Below are positions 35,090-44,980 of a DNA stretch of 64,000 bases, in pieces. Numbering within the stretch: position 1 is the stretch's first letter; each line of letters starts with the position of its first letter. Made by a program: the position numbers and the translations under genes. Below the pieces are notes generated by a model, which was not told the origin of the DNA, ran no database searches, and saw nothing but the letters and a program-made list of their open reading frames with translations. The DNA comes from Diphasiastrum complanatum (Eukaryota > Streptophyta > Lycopodiopsida > Lycopodiales > Lycopodiaceae), in the NCBI GenBank assembly GCA_029204225.1, contig CM055096.1:71456349-71520348 (forward strand), read 5' to 3'.

Positions 35090-36227
35090 CCTTGACAAAA
35101 GTGCAGCAACTCAGGCTGATATTGAAAGTGAGATCGTATTAGTACAATTGTATCTAAAAGGAATTGATGATATTTAATTTTGCGACGATGTATTCTACCA
35201 CATGAATCTCAAAATGTTATTATGCTATCACATGACGCCATGTGACGAGGACATTTTTCATCAAATATCAAGGTTTGCAAGATTTCATAGGTAAAAGGTA
35301 AACTTACTAGGCAGGGCCCACACTCCCTTGGTATGCATGAATGCAAATACACTATTAAACCTTTACTCCACTTGCTTAGTGGCATAGTAGGGAATGCAAT
35401 ATATGGACCATGTTGAGATCATGACAAAATTCCAATTTTGCTGAGAGGGTGGACTAACACGTGCGGTACAGACTTGCACTAGTTGACTCTAATTTAAAGT
35501 CTGCATGAGAAGCTGCTCATCAATAGGGCAAGAAAACGAGCAGTATACCAAATTGAGAACGGAGCTATTCATTGACAGATATATACGGCGGTTCAGAATG
35601 TTTCAATCGTCATGCATAGCTTAGTAACATAGAAAATATCATGCCTGAATTGATAATTTATGTATCTTTCATTTAGTATTTATCTTTGCTTCGAGCATAG
35701 AAAATATCATGCCTGAATTCACAATTTATCTTTCATTTCGTTATCTATCTTTCCTTCGAGCAGAAACCTTGTCGAAAGAACAACAGTTGCAGAATTATTA
35801 GATTTTCAACGGAGGTTGATCAGCACTCTAGTTATCTTTGACTGTACAATGTGAGTGAAACTTCTTCCTAAACAGTTGGTTACGGCGAGGGTCACTTAGA
35901 TATGATATTCGGAGAGTTTAGGGATAAGTTTAGCATATTATGAATTTGTTCTTTATTCTCTAAAAACTGCTCAGAGAAGACTAGGCTCATCTCAACTCAA
36001 ATTGCATGTTTTACATGCGAATGGGCTGAAACCCGGAGGATAATTTCAATGCCATTTTTGGTTGACATCTCAACTGCCTTCTCATGATCACGAGCTATTC
36101 AAGCGTTGAGATTAGTTCATCAACAGAAACTGCTAGGAACCCAATGCTGGCTGAGGGCAGGCTGAAGGCAACTTTAGGCCTAGCAAAGGTCGCCCAGAAC
36201 TAATGCACATTCGATATTCAGCTCCTC
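35090..36227. other. Intergenic DNA upstream of the lipase gene
   Basis: No gene seen. It includes a tandem pair (35,628-35,762), listed separately, and the presumed upstream region of the lipase gene. Confidence 0.5.
35628..35762 (+). repeat. Imperfect tandem duplication, unit about 67 bp
   Basis: CATAGAAAATATCATGCCTG through CTTCGAGCA occurs twice in a row with small differences. Confidence 0.85.
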
Positions 36228-36234
36228 TATAAAA
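36228..36234 (+). promoter_or_regulatory. Candidate TATA box of the lipase gene
   Basis: TATAAAA in CTCCTCTATAAAACTCTGG, 196 bp upstream of the chosen ATG. Position and sequence fit a plant core promoter; there is no transcript evidence. Confidence 0.45.
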
Positions 36235-36429
36235 CTCTGGTAATAGATGAAAGGATAGAAACTTAGTTTGGAAAGCTCAGTAGGTCGCGGCATATTTATT
36301 TTTGTTGTGATCACAGCGGATCTACACGAGCTGCCATCCAACATTTGAAAGATCCTAAACAGCGAAGGATTCAACGGCGAAACTGAATAGCGGCTGTCAA
36401 TTCTTCCTAAGATCATCATCATCATCATC

Positions 36430-36726
36430 ATGGCACAATATGTCATCTCACAGCACCATAATACGAGCCCTTGGCAGATTGTTTTGTCCCTTTTCAAACT
36501 CCAACCTAAGCCCACTGTCGCATCTTCCGCAACATTGAAGCAAACGCTGGACAGGTACTGGAGAACACAAGTCTCCTTGGTGATTTTAGGTATACTGCAA
36601 ATCCTGCGCTTGCCTTATCGGATCATTGGAACAACTCTGGAACTTCTGCTAAACACGCTGTCTGCCAACGGAGGCTTCTTTCGGCTCGTCTATCTGCTAA
36701 TCAGCGGGACACGTACCTCTCTCTCG

Positions 36727-36781
<55 letters not shown>

Positions 36782-39116
36782 AATGTCAAGTTACCATTAA
36801 TCTGTAAAGATTCCTTTTTTTCATACGAAACAAATGTGGCATTTTTCCGTAGAAATGATCATGATCGTACTGTTCAGTGATATTTTTGGTGACTCTAAGG
36901 ATCAGTCCAATTGTAAGTGTTTCATCCTGTTCACATGCAATCCGTTCCCTGTATTGCGAGATGTTTGCAGCTATCAGGAATCCCTCAGATGATCCAAGCA
37001 GGTACTACTCCTTAATAGGACATCTAGATTGGCGGACGACCTTAGATCGAGATCTGGCAGTAGAGCATGTAGGCAGAAGCACCGTCGACAGAACTATCTC
37101 AAAAACTCTCTTTCCTGAAACTAAGCGGGGGCCTTTATTAATGGCAGAACTCTGCGTTATGTCCTCTAAGCTGGCTTATGAGAATGCTGAGGTGATTGAG
37201 AGAATTGTCAAAGCAGAATGGAAGGTAACTGAATCATCAGGGTGTGGGGGTATATGAATTATCTTCCTAGTTCTTGAGTAGTATTTCTGATAACAAATGT
37301 ATTATAGTACACTGTTACACATACCAGGACGCCTTGACATATTTCGCGTTGTGACTTCTGCATATGTGTGCTTGTCATTTCAGATGGATTTTGTTGGGCA
37401 ATACGATTGCTGGAATGGTAAGTTTACTTTGGAACCCTGCTTAGTCAAGATACTACTATCACGTGGCATGGAGAGACGTGTGTTTGATTGAATCAGCAAT
37501 TTCAAGTAGAGATCAAATTTTATCACCCGCAAAGTGTTGCGAACAAGCCCAGGCGCTTTTATATAATGGGGAATTGCTTTTTTGGTGACCTTTTCACTTG
37601 ATACATAGATTCCCCAAGCACAGAAGAAAAAAAATTGAGCTGTAAATTGCTTTTGAAAAGTTTTATAAACTTGAAGATTTCGTAGTGTGTCAATAGCATG
37701 ACATGCTTCACAAATGATAATCTAATTAAGATCCTTTTTCATAAAACAATTCACGCACAAATCTGAAATCATAAATAATTTCACAGGAATGAAACCCTTT
37801 GCATGATTTAATCCAATTCAAACATATGAACTAAAGTACAAGCACTATCCTTTACATGTCTTATAAAAACTCAGAATAACTCTAGCTTCATGTTGCCTGC
37901 AGAAGGACAGAGACGAAAATCGACACATGTTTTCATTTTCACAGATAGGGCTGAGGACGCAAATGTAGTGGTTGTTGCATTCAGAGGGACAGAGCCTTTC
38001 AATACCTACAACTGGAGCACGGATCTGGATTTCTCTTGGTATGAACTACCCGTGCTGGGACGCGTGCATGTGGGATTTTTAGAAGCTTTAGGGCTCGGCG
38101 ATCGAAATGATCTAGAAACTTTTGTCCAGGTGCATACAAAAATGTCTGATCCCCAGAAGATAGGACCTGGTGAATCTTTCTCTGGCTTGTCAAAAGATGT
38201 TATCGCAGACGAGGAAAAGCTTATTGCATTTGATGTGGTGACGACGAAAGTCAAAGAGATCCTTCAGTCCCACAAAAATGCAAAGTTGTACATCACAGGC
38301 CATAGCCTTGGAGGTGCTTTGGCCTGTCTATACCCCGCACTACTCTTCTGCAAAAAGGAAGACCAAGTCACGGATCGATTAGATGGAGTATACACGTTTG
38401 GGCAGCCAAGAGTAGGCGGTAAAGAATTTTCGCATTTTATGGACGAGAAACTATGCGCCGAACCAAGAAGTCGCTACTTCAGAGTCGTTTATTGCAGCGA
38501 CCTAGTTCCAAGGGTGCCGTTTGATGATCATATATCCCAATTCAAGCACTCTGGATTATGCTGGTACTTTGATAGCTTCTATACTGGAAGGGTACGCTGT
38601 TCATCACCCATTTATTTTGTATTGAATGAATATGGTTTTACATCCTTTCACTATCACTGCTGCTTGTTATTAGTGAAAATATTTCTTTGACATTTTATAT
38701 AGAATGCAGGCAACTCTAGATTATATATCTATGCTGAGATATAAAATCTATACTTTGCAAAAATTCGTTCTAAATGCAACATTAGTAACAACAATCTATG
38801 TCGCTCCAAGTGCATGTTCCAGATTATCTATGAGGAGCCCAATAAGAACTACTTCTCACTGCTCTATGTGCTACCCATGGAACTATACGCGATTTGGGAG
38901 CTCATCTTCAGCTTTTTCATTGCAAAGATTCACGGCCGTAGCTACCGCGAATCAGGCTCATCCACGCTATTTCGAGTGAGTGGGCTACTATTGCCAGGAG
39001 TGGCAGCACACAGCCCGGTGAACTACGTGAATGCCGTGAGGTTGGGAATCAAGGCCCATCGCCGTTCACGCTCGTCGCTCAATCAGTCTATACCACTACA
39101 AGGGAACATAAATTAG
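36430..39116 (+). CDS. Class-3 triacylglycerol lipase, OBL1-like (five exons)
   Basis: Exons 36,430-36,712, 36,971-37,224, 37,384-37,417, 37,903-38,591 and 38,823-39,116 join in frame with GT-AG introns to give 517 residues. Near the N-terminus is a hydrophobic stretch (VSLVILGILQILRLPY). Exon 2 has SKLAYENAEVIERIV, and exon 4 VVVAFRGTEPFNTYNWSTDL and the nucleophile elbow ITGHSLGGALA (GHSLG). YCSDLVPRVPFD supplies the acidic residue, and AHSPVNYVNAVR in exon 5 the likely catalytic His. Exon 5 opens IIYEEPNKNYFS, as in oil-body lipases. The family hydrolyses triacylglycerol at lipid droplets or membranes. The catalytic triad is complete, there are no stops, and length is normal, so this looks like a working host gene. 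Intron 1 carries a CT repeat next to its donor. Confidence 0.92.
36719..36780. repeat. (CT)n/(CG)n microsatellite at the start of lipase intron 1
   Basis: A CT run begins about 6 bp after the GT donor at 36,713 and ends in a short CG run (CGCGCGCGCGCG). It could affect splicing if unstable. Confidence 0.95.
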
Positions 39117-40258
39117 ACCACATCAGCAAGATGGAATGGCAACCATCTCAGTTGAACGCATGGCATCCGGGGTGATGGACTTAGTCATGATCATAACGTC
39201 ATGTTTTATGAATAATATGGTGTTCTAACACAATTCATCCACATAGTTTCCCACACCCAGTTCTTTGGATGATCGATCAACAATATACTGAATGATTTGG
39301 TTCGTTAAAATGTGGGTGGTCTTTGTTTCTTTGGTGCATTTTTTTACACATTTGAATGCTTTTAAGCTTAGTACAAGCTTCTCATCACCTTGTTTTTCTT
39401 TGTATCATGGAGGAAGTATGTTGTAGAGTAAAATGTTATGAGCCTAGGACATCAAACTGGGCGCCTAAATCTCATAACCTAAACTTACAATGAAGACTAC
39501 ATTCACTAGAGGAATTTGACTAAAAAATAGGCCCTAATTGTAAAAGGGTTAAGAATGCTCAATGGTGCCTTGAACATAAACCCGTGGGAGTTGGTGCTTG
39601 GACATCCATTTTGACTATAGGCAATTCTATTGGCCAATAACATGCTTTTACAACATGTCCAATGTATGTGAAACTAGAGTCGACATTCATAGCATGGAAG
39701 TTAGTGTTGTAACATTGAAGTCCATTTGGAGAAAACTAGAAGGAAATTATAGACAAAAGTATCTTTTGAAAGGGCCTTTTTAGAGTTGGGGGTTCTTTTA
39801 ATGCACAATGGACGAGTAAAATTGATAGTTTAGACATGATTTCTAAGCCATGAATCTCAATGTACTATCTCTCATGACTTTTCAAAATCTAAGAATCCGC
39901 AAATCTTTATAAATGGTGAGAAGCCCTTACTTTCGGGCTTTTCATTATACAACACACTTTTACTATGTCTTTTCCCATGAGTCAATCATTAAGTTATTTA
40001 TAATGACATGCATGAACAAATTGAAGTTATACAAATTACTATATTGATATGTTATATGGCCCTATATCAGTTAAAAAGAGTTATTGGAACAATGACGGGA
40101 AATGGTGAAAGCTCATCGACAAAATACTAATAATCAAGCACTTGCGGCACGCCAAATGACTTGGCAAGGGCAAGGGCAAGAAAAATGTGAAATATTTCAT
40201 TTGTTGATCAATCTAGAATCAGGTTATAGTGTCAATCACAAAGCTTAATTAAGATCTA
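39117..40258. other. Intergenic DNA downstream of the lipase gene
   Basis: About 1.1 kb with no gene recognised. A GGCAAGGGCAAGGGCAAG run lies near 40,165. Confidence 0.4.
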
Positions 40259-40829
40259 TCACTCTTGTGGACATTTCCCACACATGTGAATTCTGAAAAT
40301 TTTGTCAACCATCTCCTTTGTGCAATGTGTAAGTGCTTTGTACTCGCCCTCACTAGATGACAATGAGATGGTGGCTTGTTTCTTTGACATCCATGATATA
40401 GCTCCATCACCTATGAAAATACAATAAGCACTTATGGATTTCCTATCCATTTTATCTCCGGCGTAGTCCGAATCCCTCATACAATATGCCAAAATTTAGA
40501 TGATAATCCCTCATACAATATGCCAAAATCTCGAGTTCCCATGATATACCTCAAAACTCATTTTCCTAGCTTCCAATGCTCCTCACTAGGATCTTGCATG
40601 AATTGACTCAATATTTCAACACAATAGCTTAGATCTGGTCTTGTAATGGTTAGATAGATGAGTGAACCAAATAGCTTCCTATAGAGAGTAATGTCCTTGA
40701 AGGATCTGTCATTACCTCTTATAGTTAGCTTTACATGAGATTCTATTGGTGTATCACAAACTTTTGCATCTAGCATTTGAAATCTTTCTAGAATAGAATT
40801 AGCATACTTCTCTTGACAAATGAAAGTAG
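40259..40829 (-). pseudogene. Copia RNase H fragment, cut by the GDLK element
   Basis: Minus strand: DITLYRKLFGSLIYLTITR, then DSDYAGDKMDRKSISAY and SSSEGEYKALTHCTKEMV. It is nearly identical to 22,180-22,699. The identity stops abruptly after GAAAGTAG at 40,829, where this copy continues CATTAGGGAAAA while the paralogue continues ATTGAGAATATC. That marks the left insertion boundary of the next element. Confidence 0.85.
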
Positions 40830-43099
40830 CATTAGGGAAAATATGGGCTCAAAATGGGCCCTTTAAGAAATTTCACTTTAGAGAGAGGTTACGTAGAGAG
40901 AGAATGCAAACCGGTAAATTGTGGTTGCCATTTTTTGAGTTTCCGGCCTTGCCCGACGTTTAACTAGTATCGTTAACTTCAGACAATAGTTAGTTTAGCA
41001 TGAGATGTAATAACTTCTCTTCATGCTCGTTCCCAAATTCGGGACTAGAGCTTTAAGATTGAAAATCTTGGTGTGCTGAATGCAAAAACTGAAGTGGGAG
41101 AGGCAAAACTTTTGAAATCACTGTATGCTTATTGTGAAATATGAGGCGGGACGATTTTTCAATGCGACATAAACATTACAAAAGTAAGGAATGCTAGATC
41201 TATCCATATTGATTTACCATAGGTAGATTCATTTACATGATTGTAGCTTTAACAATGCAATGTTCCATTTGCATGTTGCTCTTCCGATGGAATGCACTCC
41301 AATTATTAAGAAAAATGTAAAAGTTGTAGAGAATGCTACAGCAATAGTTAGAGAATTGAGAATGAATAATCATATGAATATAGATTTGTGGGTGGATGGA
41401 TCAATTTATCCTAATGATCCAGCTACCAATTTGTGTCCAGATTTTAAGTCCGTAACTCATCTTCTCAGATATGTAGGTGAAGGAAATAGCAAATTACTTG
41501 GATATTGTCAAAGGTTGCGTGATATTGGAATGCATAGCATATCTTGTATGAATCAACAATTACAGTTTGCTAATCAACAATTGCAACATGCAAATCAACA
41601 ATCTCATTATGTGCAACACACTAGTGCTGAAAACAATGCACTCAAGAATGCTATGTCAGAGTTGAATGCTACTGTCACTACTCTTCGAGGATCAAACCAA
41701 GAAATGTTAGAATCCAAGGAAAAGTTGTGATCCGAGAGTTTAAAATCTGCTGTTGATCTAAAAGCTATCAATAAGGCAATGATGAAGAGGAAAAGAAAGA
41801 GAGTATCAATGAAGAATACTGATGACCTATCTACACATAGCGGTAATCAGAAAAAAAAAATCCGAGCATTCAAGTATGTTGTCATCTAAATTGTTTATTT
41901 GATTTGTATATGTCATTTAAGTTTGATTTGCACTTGATAACATGGATTATTTATTTATTAAACATAATTTGAGTTTCATATGTTTGTTGCAGATCATGTT
42001 TGGTGGCAAAGAACTATTTAACAGATTGTTCATGCATTGGATCATCTTTAAGTCATGTTTTACCAAGAAAGTCAGCAAAGGAAATAATAAAAAATGCTCG
42101 GTTTGAAAAAATGAAAAATGAAATTGTAGAGACTGTTTTGATTAAGGTTCAATCATACTTGGATGCGAATGTGATACAAGGTGCATGTGATGTATCTAAA
42201 ATTAGCAGAAATGCTTATTCTATTATTTTTAGAATAGTTAAAGCAGCTTTTTCCCAAGTGATGGTGAAGAAAAATAATCTTCTGCGTCCATATCGGGTAA
42301 GATTAGCTAGAAATTTTTATAATGACAGAATGTTCAAAGTAGTTGGCCAACCACGTCATATAACTGAATTATACAAATCAGAATATGGTGAGCTCAATTA
42401 CAACGATTGCAATAATATTTTCCTTGATATTAAAAATGTTCTAAAATACATTATTCGATTCTATAAACTAGACAAACATCAAGTAAATGGAAAGATCATT
42501 ATTGTAATAAAATTGGATGAATTTGAAATAATCAAGAGTCAGAAGTTGGAACGTGTGAGTGTCACTTTGATGAACAAAATTTTAGATACAGATGATCAAA
42601 CGTTTAGTGTCCAATCGGAAAATCACATATGGTGGTTGGCGGCATTCCAGGTATACATTTCAATTTTCATTTAGAATATCTATATTAACAATTCATACCT
42701 TGCCAATTTTTATTGACATGCCATGCATTACTTGTTTCTCTACAGGTCTTGAAAGAGGACCATAAAATACTATCATGGATATTTTCAAGAACAAATTATG
42801 GCGAGATTATAAAGAGACATTTGGAGGGTGAGAAATTTACAGTCGAAAACCATGGAAGTTTTCAAATTCAATGGCACCTTGCAGGGGATTTGAAAACATT
42901 AAAATGTATGTATAATGTTTCTCATAGGGCAACATCAAAGCATCCATGTCTTTATTGCATGAAGGATTGCTACAATATGAATTTGGGACGATCAACAAAC
43001 ACTGGCCCAACATGAGAAGCTGAAGATCCAAATATGAAAAGTGTTCTGCCAATTCCATTAAAATATGTTCACATATGCACATTGCATGTTCCATAATGA
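40830..43099 (+). mobile_element. GDLK-family DNA transposon, copy 1 (right end missing)
   Basis: The left end is fixed by comparison with the Copia paralogue at 22,699 and starts CATTAGGGAAAATATGGGC. Its first 40 bp align without gaps to the terminal repeat of the MITE at 49,970-50,333 (29 of 40 by eye, including CCTTTAAGAA at positions 31-40). It also resembles the right edge at 35,089, and the homology with that edge continues inward (GAGAGAGAATG, CCGGTA, TTGCCNTTTTT). The spliced transposase-like gene begins about 430 bp in. The gene reading stops near 43,096, and no matching right terminal repeat was found. Confidence 0.65.
41260..43096 (+). pseudogene. GDLK-family putative DDE transposase, copy 1
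   Basis: Three exons: 41,260-41,873, 41,993-42,650 and 42,746-43,096. Exon 1 is partly coiled-coil (repeated LQxANQQ) and ends in a basic KRKRKR patch. Exon 2 has IQGACDVSKISRNAY and VVIKLDEFEIIKSQKLERV, then SVTLMN and SVQSENHIWWLA. Exon 3 has VLKEDHKILSWIFSRTNY and WHLAGDLKTLKCMYNVSH, then SKHPCLYCMK and PIPLKYVHICTLH. Acid residues in KLDE and GDLK followed by a C-x2-C pair suggest an RNase H-fold transposase with a zinc-binding insert, broadly like RAG1/Transib cores; that is inference. TGA stops at about 41,728 and 43,013 disable this copy, and the C-terminus is lost. Confidence 0.6.
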
Positions 43100-43376
43100 C
43101 AGTGGTTGCATATGGATTATAAGATGAATGATATATACAAATCTCATTATTTTGAAAGTTTTTCAAATAATGAGATAAAGAAACATCTTTTCTCATGGGT
43201 GATACACCTCGGACGCCTCCATGTCTCATATCAAAGGCATCTATTTCAATAGCATCATGTAAACGAGAAAAAAAAATAAATTTAGAATGATACACAACAC
43301 TGCAAACTAAATAAGAAAACTGAACAATACCAATAAGAAATAAGAATCTACATTTTCGAAGGGGATATATCTAGCC

Positions 43377-44276
43377 TTAGGGGGATATCTTTTTTGAAAT
43401 TCCAAAAAAGACCTCCTCTGTAGGTAAAGTTTTTTCATAGGCTTTATATTTTTCATTCATGGCCTCCAAGGCCTCATTGCCAAATTTCCAATTGCCATCT
43501 TTATCATAATCTATCTCACTTTCAAGGTCATCATATGAGAAATCAACAATGTCACAAAATTCTGATAAATTTTGAGCAAAAATTGAGAGGATTTCATCCT
43601 CTCTCAAATTCAATACATCTTCTATATCATTAAATGAAATATAACATTCATTATTTATAAAATATATAGAAACATCGAGTAGAGTTAATTGATTAACAGG
43701 AGATGCAGATGGAAGAGAATCAGAGAGGATTGTAGAACGAGAGAGAATTTTTTGATAATCTGAAACCATAGAAGCTTCAGCTTCAACCCCTATATCAGTA
43801 TCTGCATCATTTACATCAACTGGAGCAGGTGCAGATGCTTCGATCAATGGAACAGTTGAAGATTCAATAGACTCATCATCTGGAATTTTAGCAGATATGT
43901 AGAAGACAAAAGCCATTCCTTTGATTAGAAGGCGACATATTCTTTTGCGGATATGACAGTATATAATTCTTTTGAAATGGTCACGCAGGTTAGAGTACTT
44001 TCTATTGTGTTTATGCTTAGAGGATGGTTGGGCATGTACAAGGTCTCGAAAATGAACGAAACAAAAATTATCTATATCCAAAACAGGAGTACTAAAAATC
44101 TGAGAGAAATTATCAAGATAAGAGATTAAATTATAATGATTCTCATAAATTAGCTTATCAATATCGAAGGGAGCAAAAAAAAATACTAGAAAAATACTCT
44201 AATTTGTCAATGGAATGTCACTGGCATTAGAAAAATCCATAATTTTATCATCTGAGGCCATGGAGGAACTAGCCAT
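43377..44276 (-). pseudogene. Unrecognised gene, one internal stop
   Basis: From an ATG at 44,276 (MASSSMASDDKIMDFSNA) the frame meets one TAG at 44,199-44,201, then stays open to the stop at 43,377, giving about 298 residues in total. Features are FDIDKLIYENHYNLISYLDN, a basic block (KHKHNRKYSNLRDHFKRI, HIRKRICRLLIKG), an acidic low-complexity middle (DVNDADTDIGVEAEA), and FINNECYISFNDIEDVLNLR near the C-terminus. I do not recognise the family. A further minus-strand stretch at 43,270-43,105 (DAIEIDAFDMRHGGVRGVS) could be another exon. It faces the GDLK gene tail to tail. It may be a second gene of that element or an independent one; the second GDLK copy has no counterpart. The reading frame is well supported, the function is not. 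Confidence 0.4.
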
Positions 44277-44340
44277 ATTGAATCCGATATCGGTTAAACG
44301 CGACAGATAGATATCGGTAGAGGAATAAAGCAAAGTGCAC

Positions 44341-44477
44341 GCGCTGATTCGATATGGTAAGGCCGAGAATGAAATTCTCCGAAAAGCACTCGTCGGAAGT
44401 GGCTGATATCGATTCAGCGCGCTTGAATGAATACGAACATGCACATCAAGGGATGGCGCGCGTTGATTCGATATCGC
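44341..44477. repeat. Three inverted/direct copies of a GCGC-TGATTCGATATCG motif
   Basis: CGCGCTGATTCGATAT (44,341-44,356, plus), its inverted form ATATCGATTCAGCGCGC (about 44,407-44,423), and GCGCGCGTTGATTCGATATC (about 44,457-44,476, plus). They lie 65-200 bp upstream of the unrecognised minus-strand gene. Isolated GATATCGG copies lie nearer its start (about 44,287 and 44,311). The arrangement resembles a protein-binding cluster or element end. Confidence 0.6.
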
Positions 44478-44479
44478 AA

Positions 44480-44980
44480 GAATGAAAAAAACAAGGAGGC
44501 TAAAGAGTTCAGAATAAAAGAACACGGAATCGAAATATGAAAAGTGGTGTAGATATTTATAGCCAATTCATGTTGATCACAGCCATCCTTTCTTCAAATA
44601 ACGAATTGAGATTTACAGCCTATATTTATCCACCAATCAAAATGAGACAAATTTGTACTTACGCCGAAATACATTAACTAGTCTAAGGTAGATTCAACGA
44701 ATCATCATTAGCCCTAACCCTAGAATCTGTACCTGTGCCGAAATACATCAAATAGACAATCACTAGCCTCCTAGAATAATCATTAAAAAAATTATAAACA
44801 AATGATTAATGGATATATTGAAAAACGTGTACAAGGAGGATTATTACAATCTCTCGTCCTATTTAAGCTCCGTAAAGACAAAATTTTTCATTTTGCAATA
44901 ATGTTCATTCAGAACATTTTCATAAGTCTTTCATTATGCATTCCAATATACTGAAGTCACTTGCAATAAAATGAAAAACA
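44480..44980. other. Non-coding spacer
   Basis: AT-rich, with two copies of a CGCCGAAATACAT / TGCCGAAATACAT phrase (about 44,661 and 44,736). No gene seen. It presumably includes the 5' leader of the unrecognised gene and the lost 3' end of the tnp2 gene. Confidence 0.4.

Noticed and set aside
36180-36515. 111-residue minus-strand frame at the lipase 5' end
   Set aside because: It overlaps the lipase promoter and first exon, contains a repeat-derived run of Met, and has no recognisable domain.
38006-38254. Minus-strand reading frames within the lipase exon
   Set aside because: They are shadows of the strongly supported plus-strand exon with its GHSLG and downstream catalytic motifs.
40830-43099. 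Assigning the GDLK element firmly to the Transib/RAG superfamily
   Set aside because: Only the general layout is similar. The terminus starts CATTAG rather than the CAC form, and the third acidic residue was not identified.
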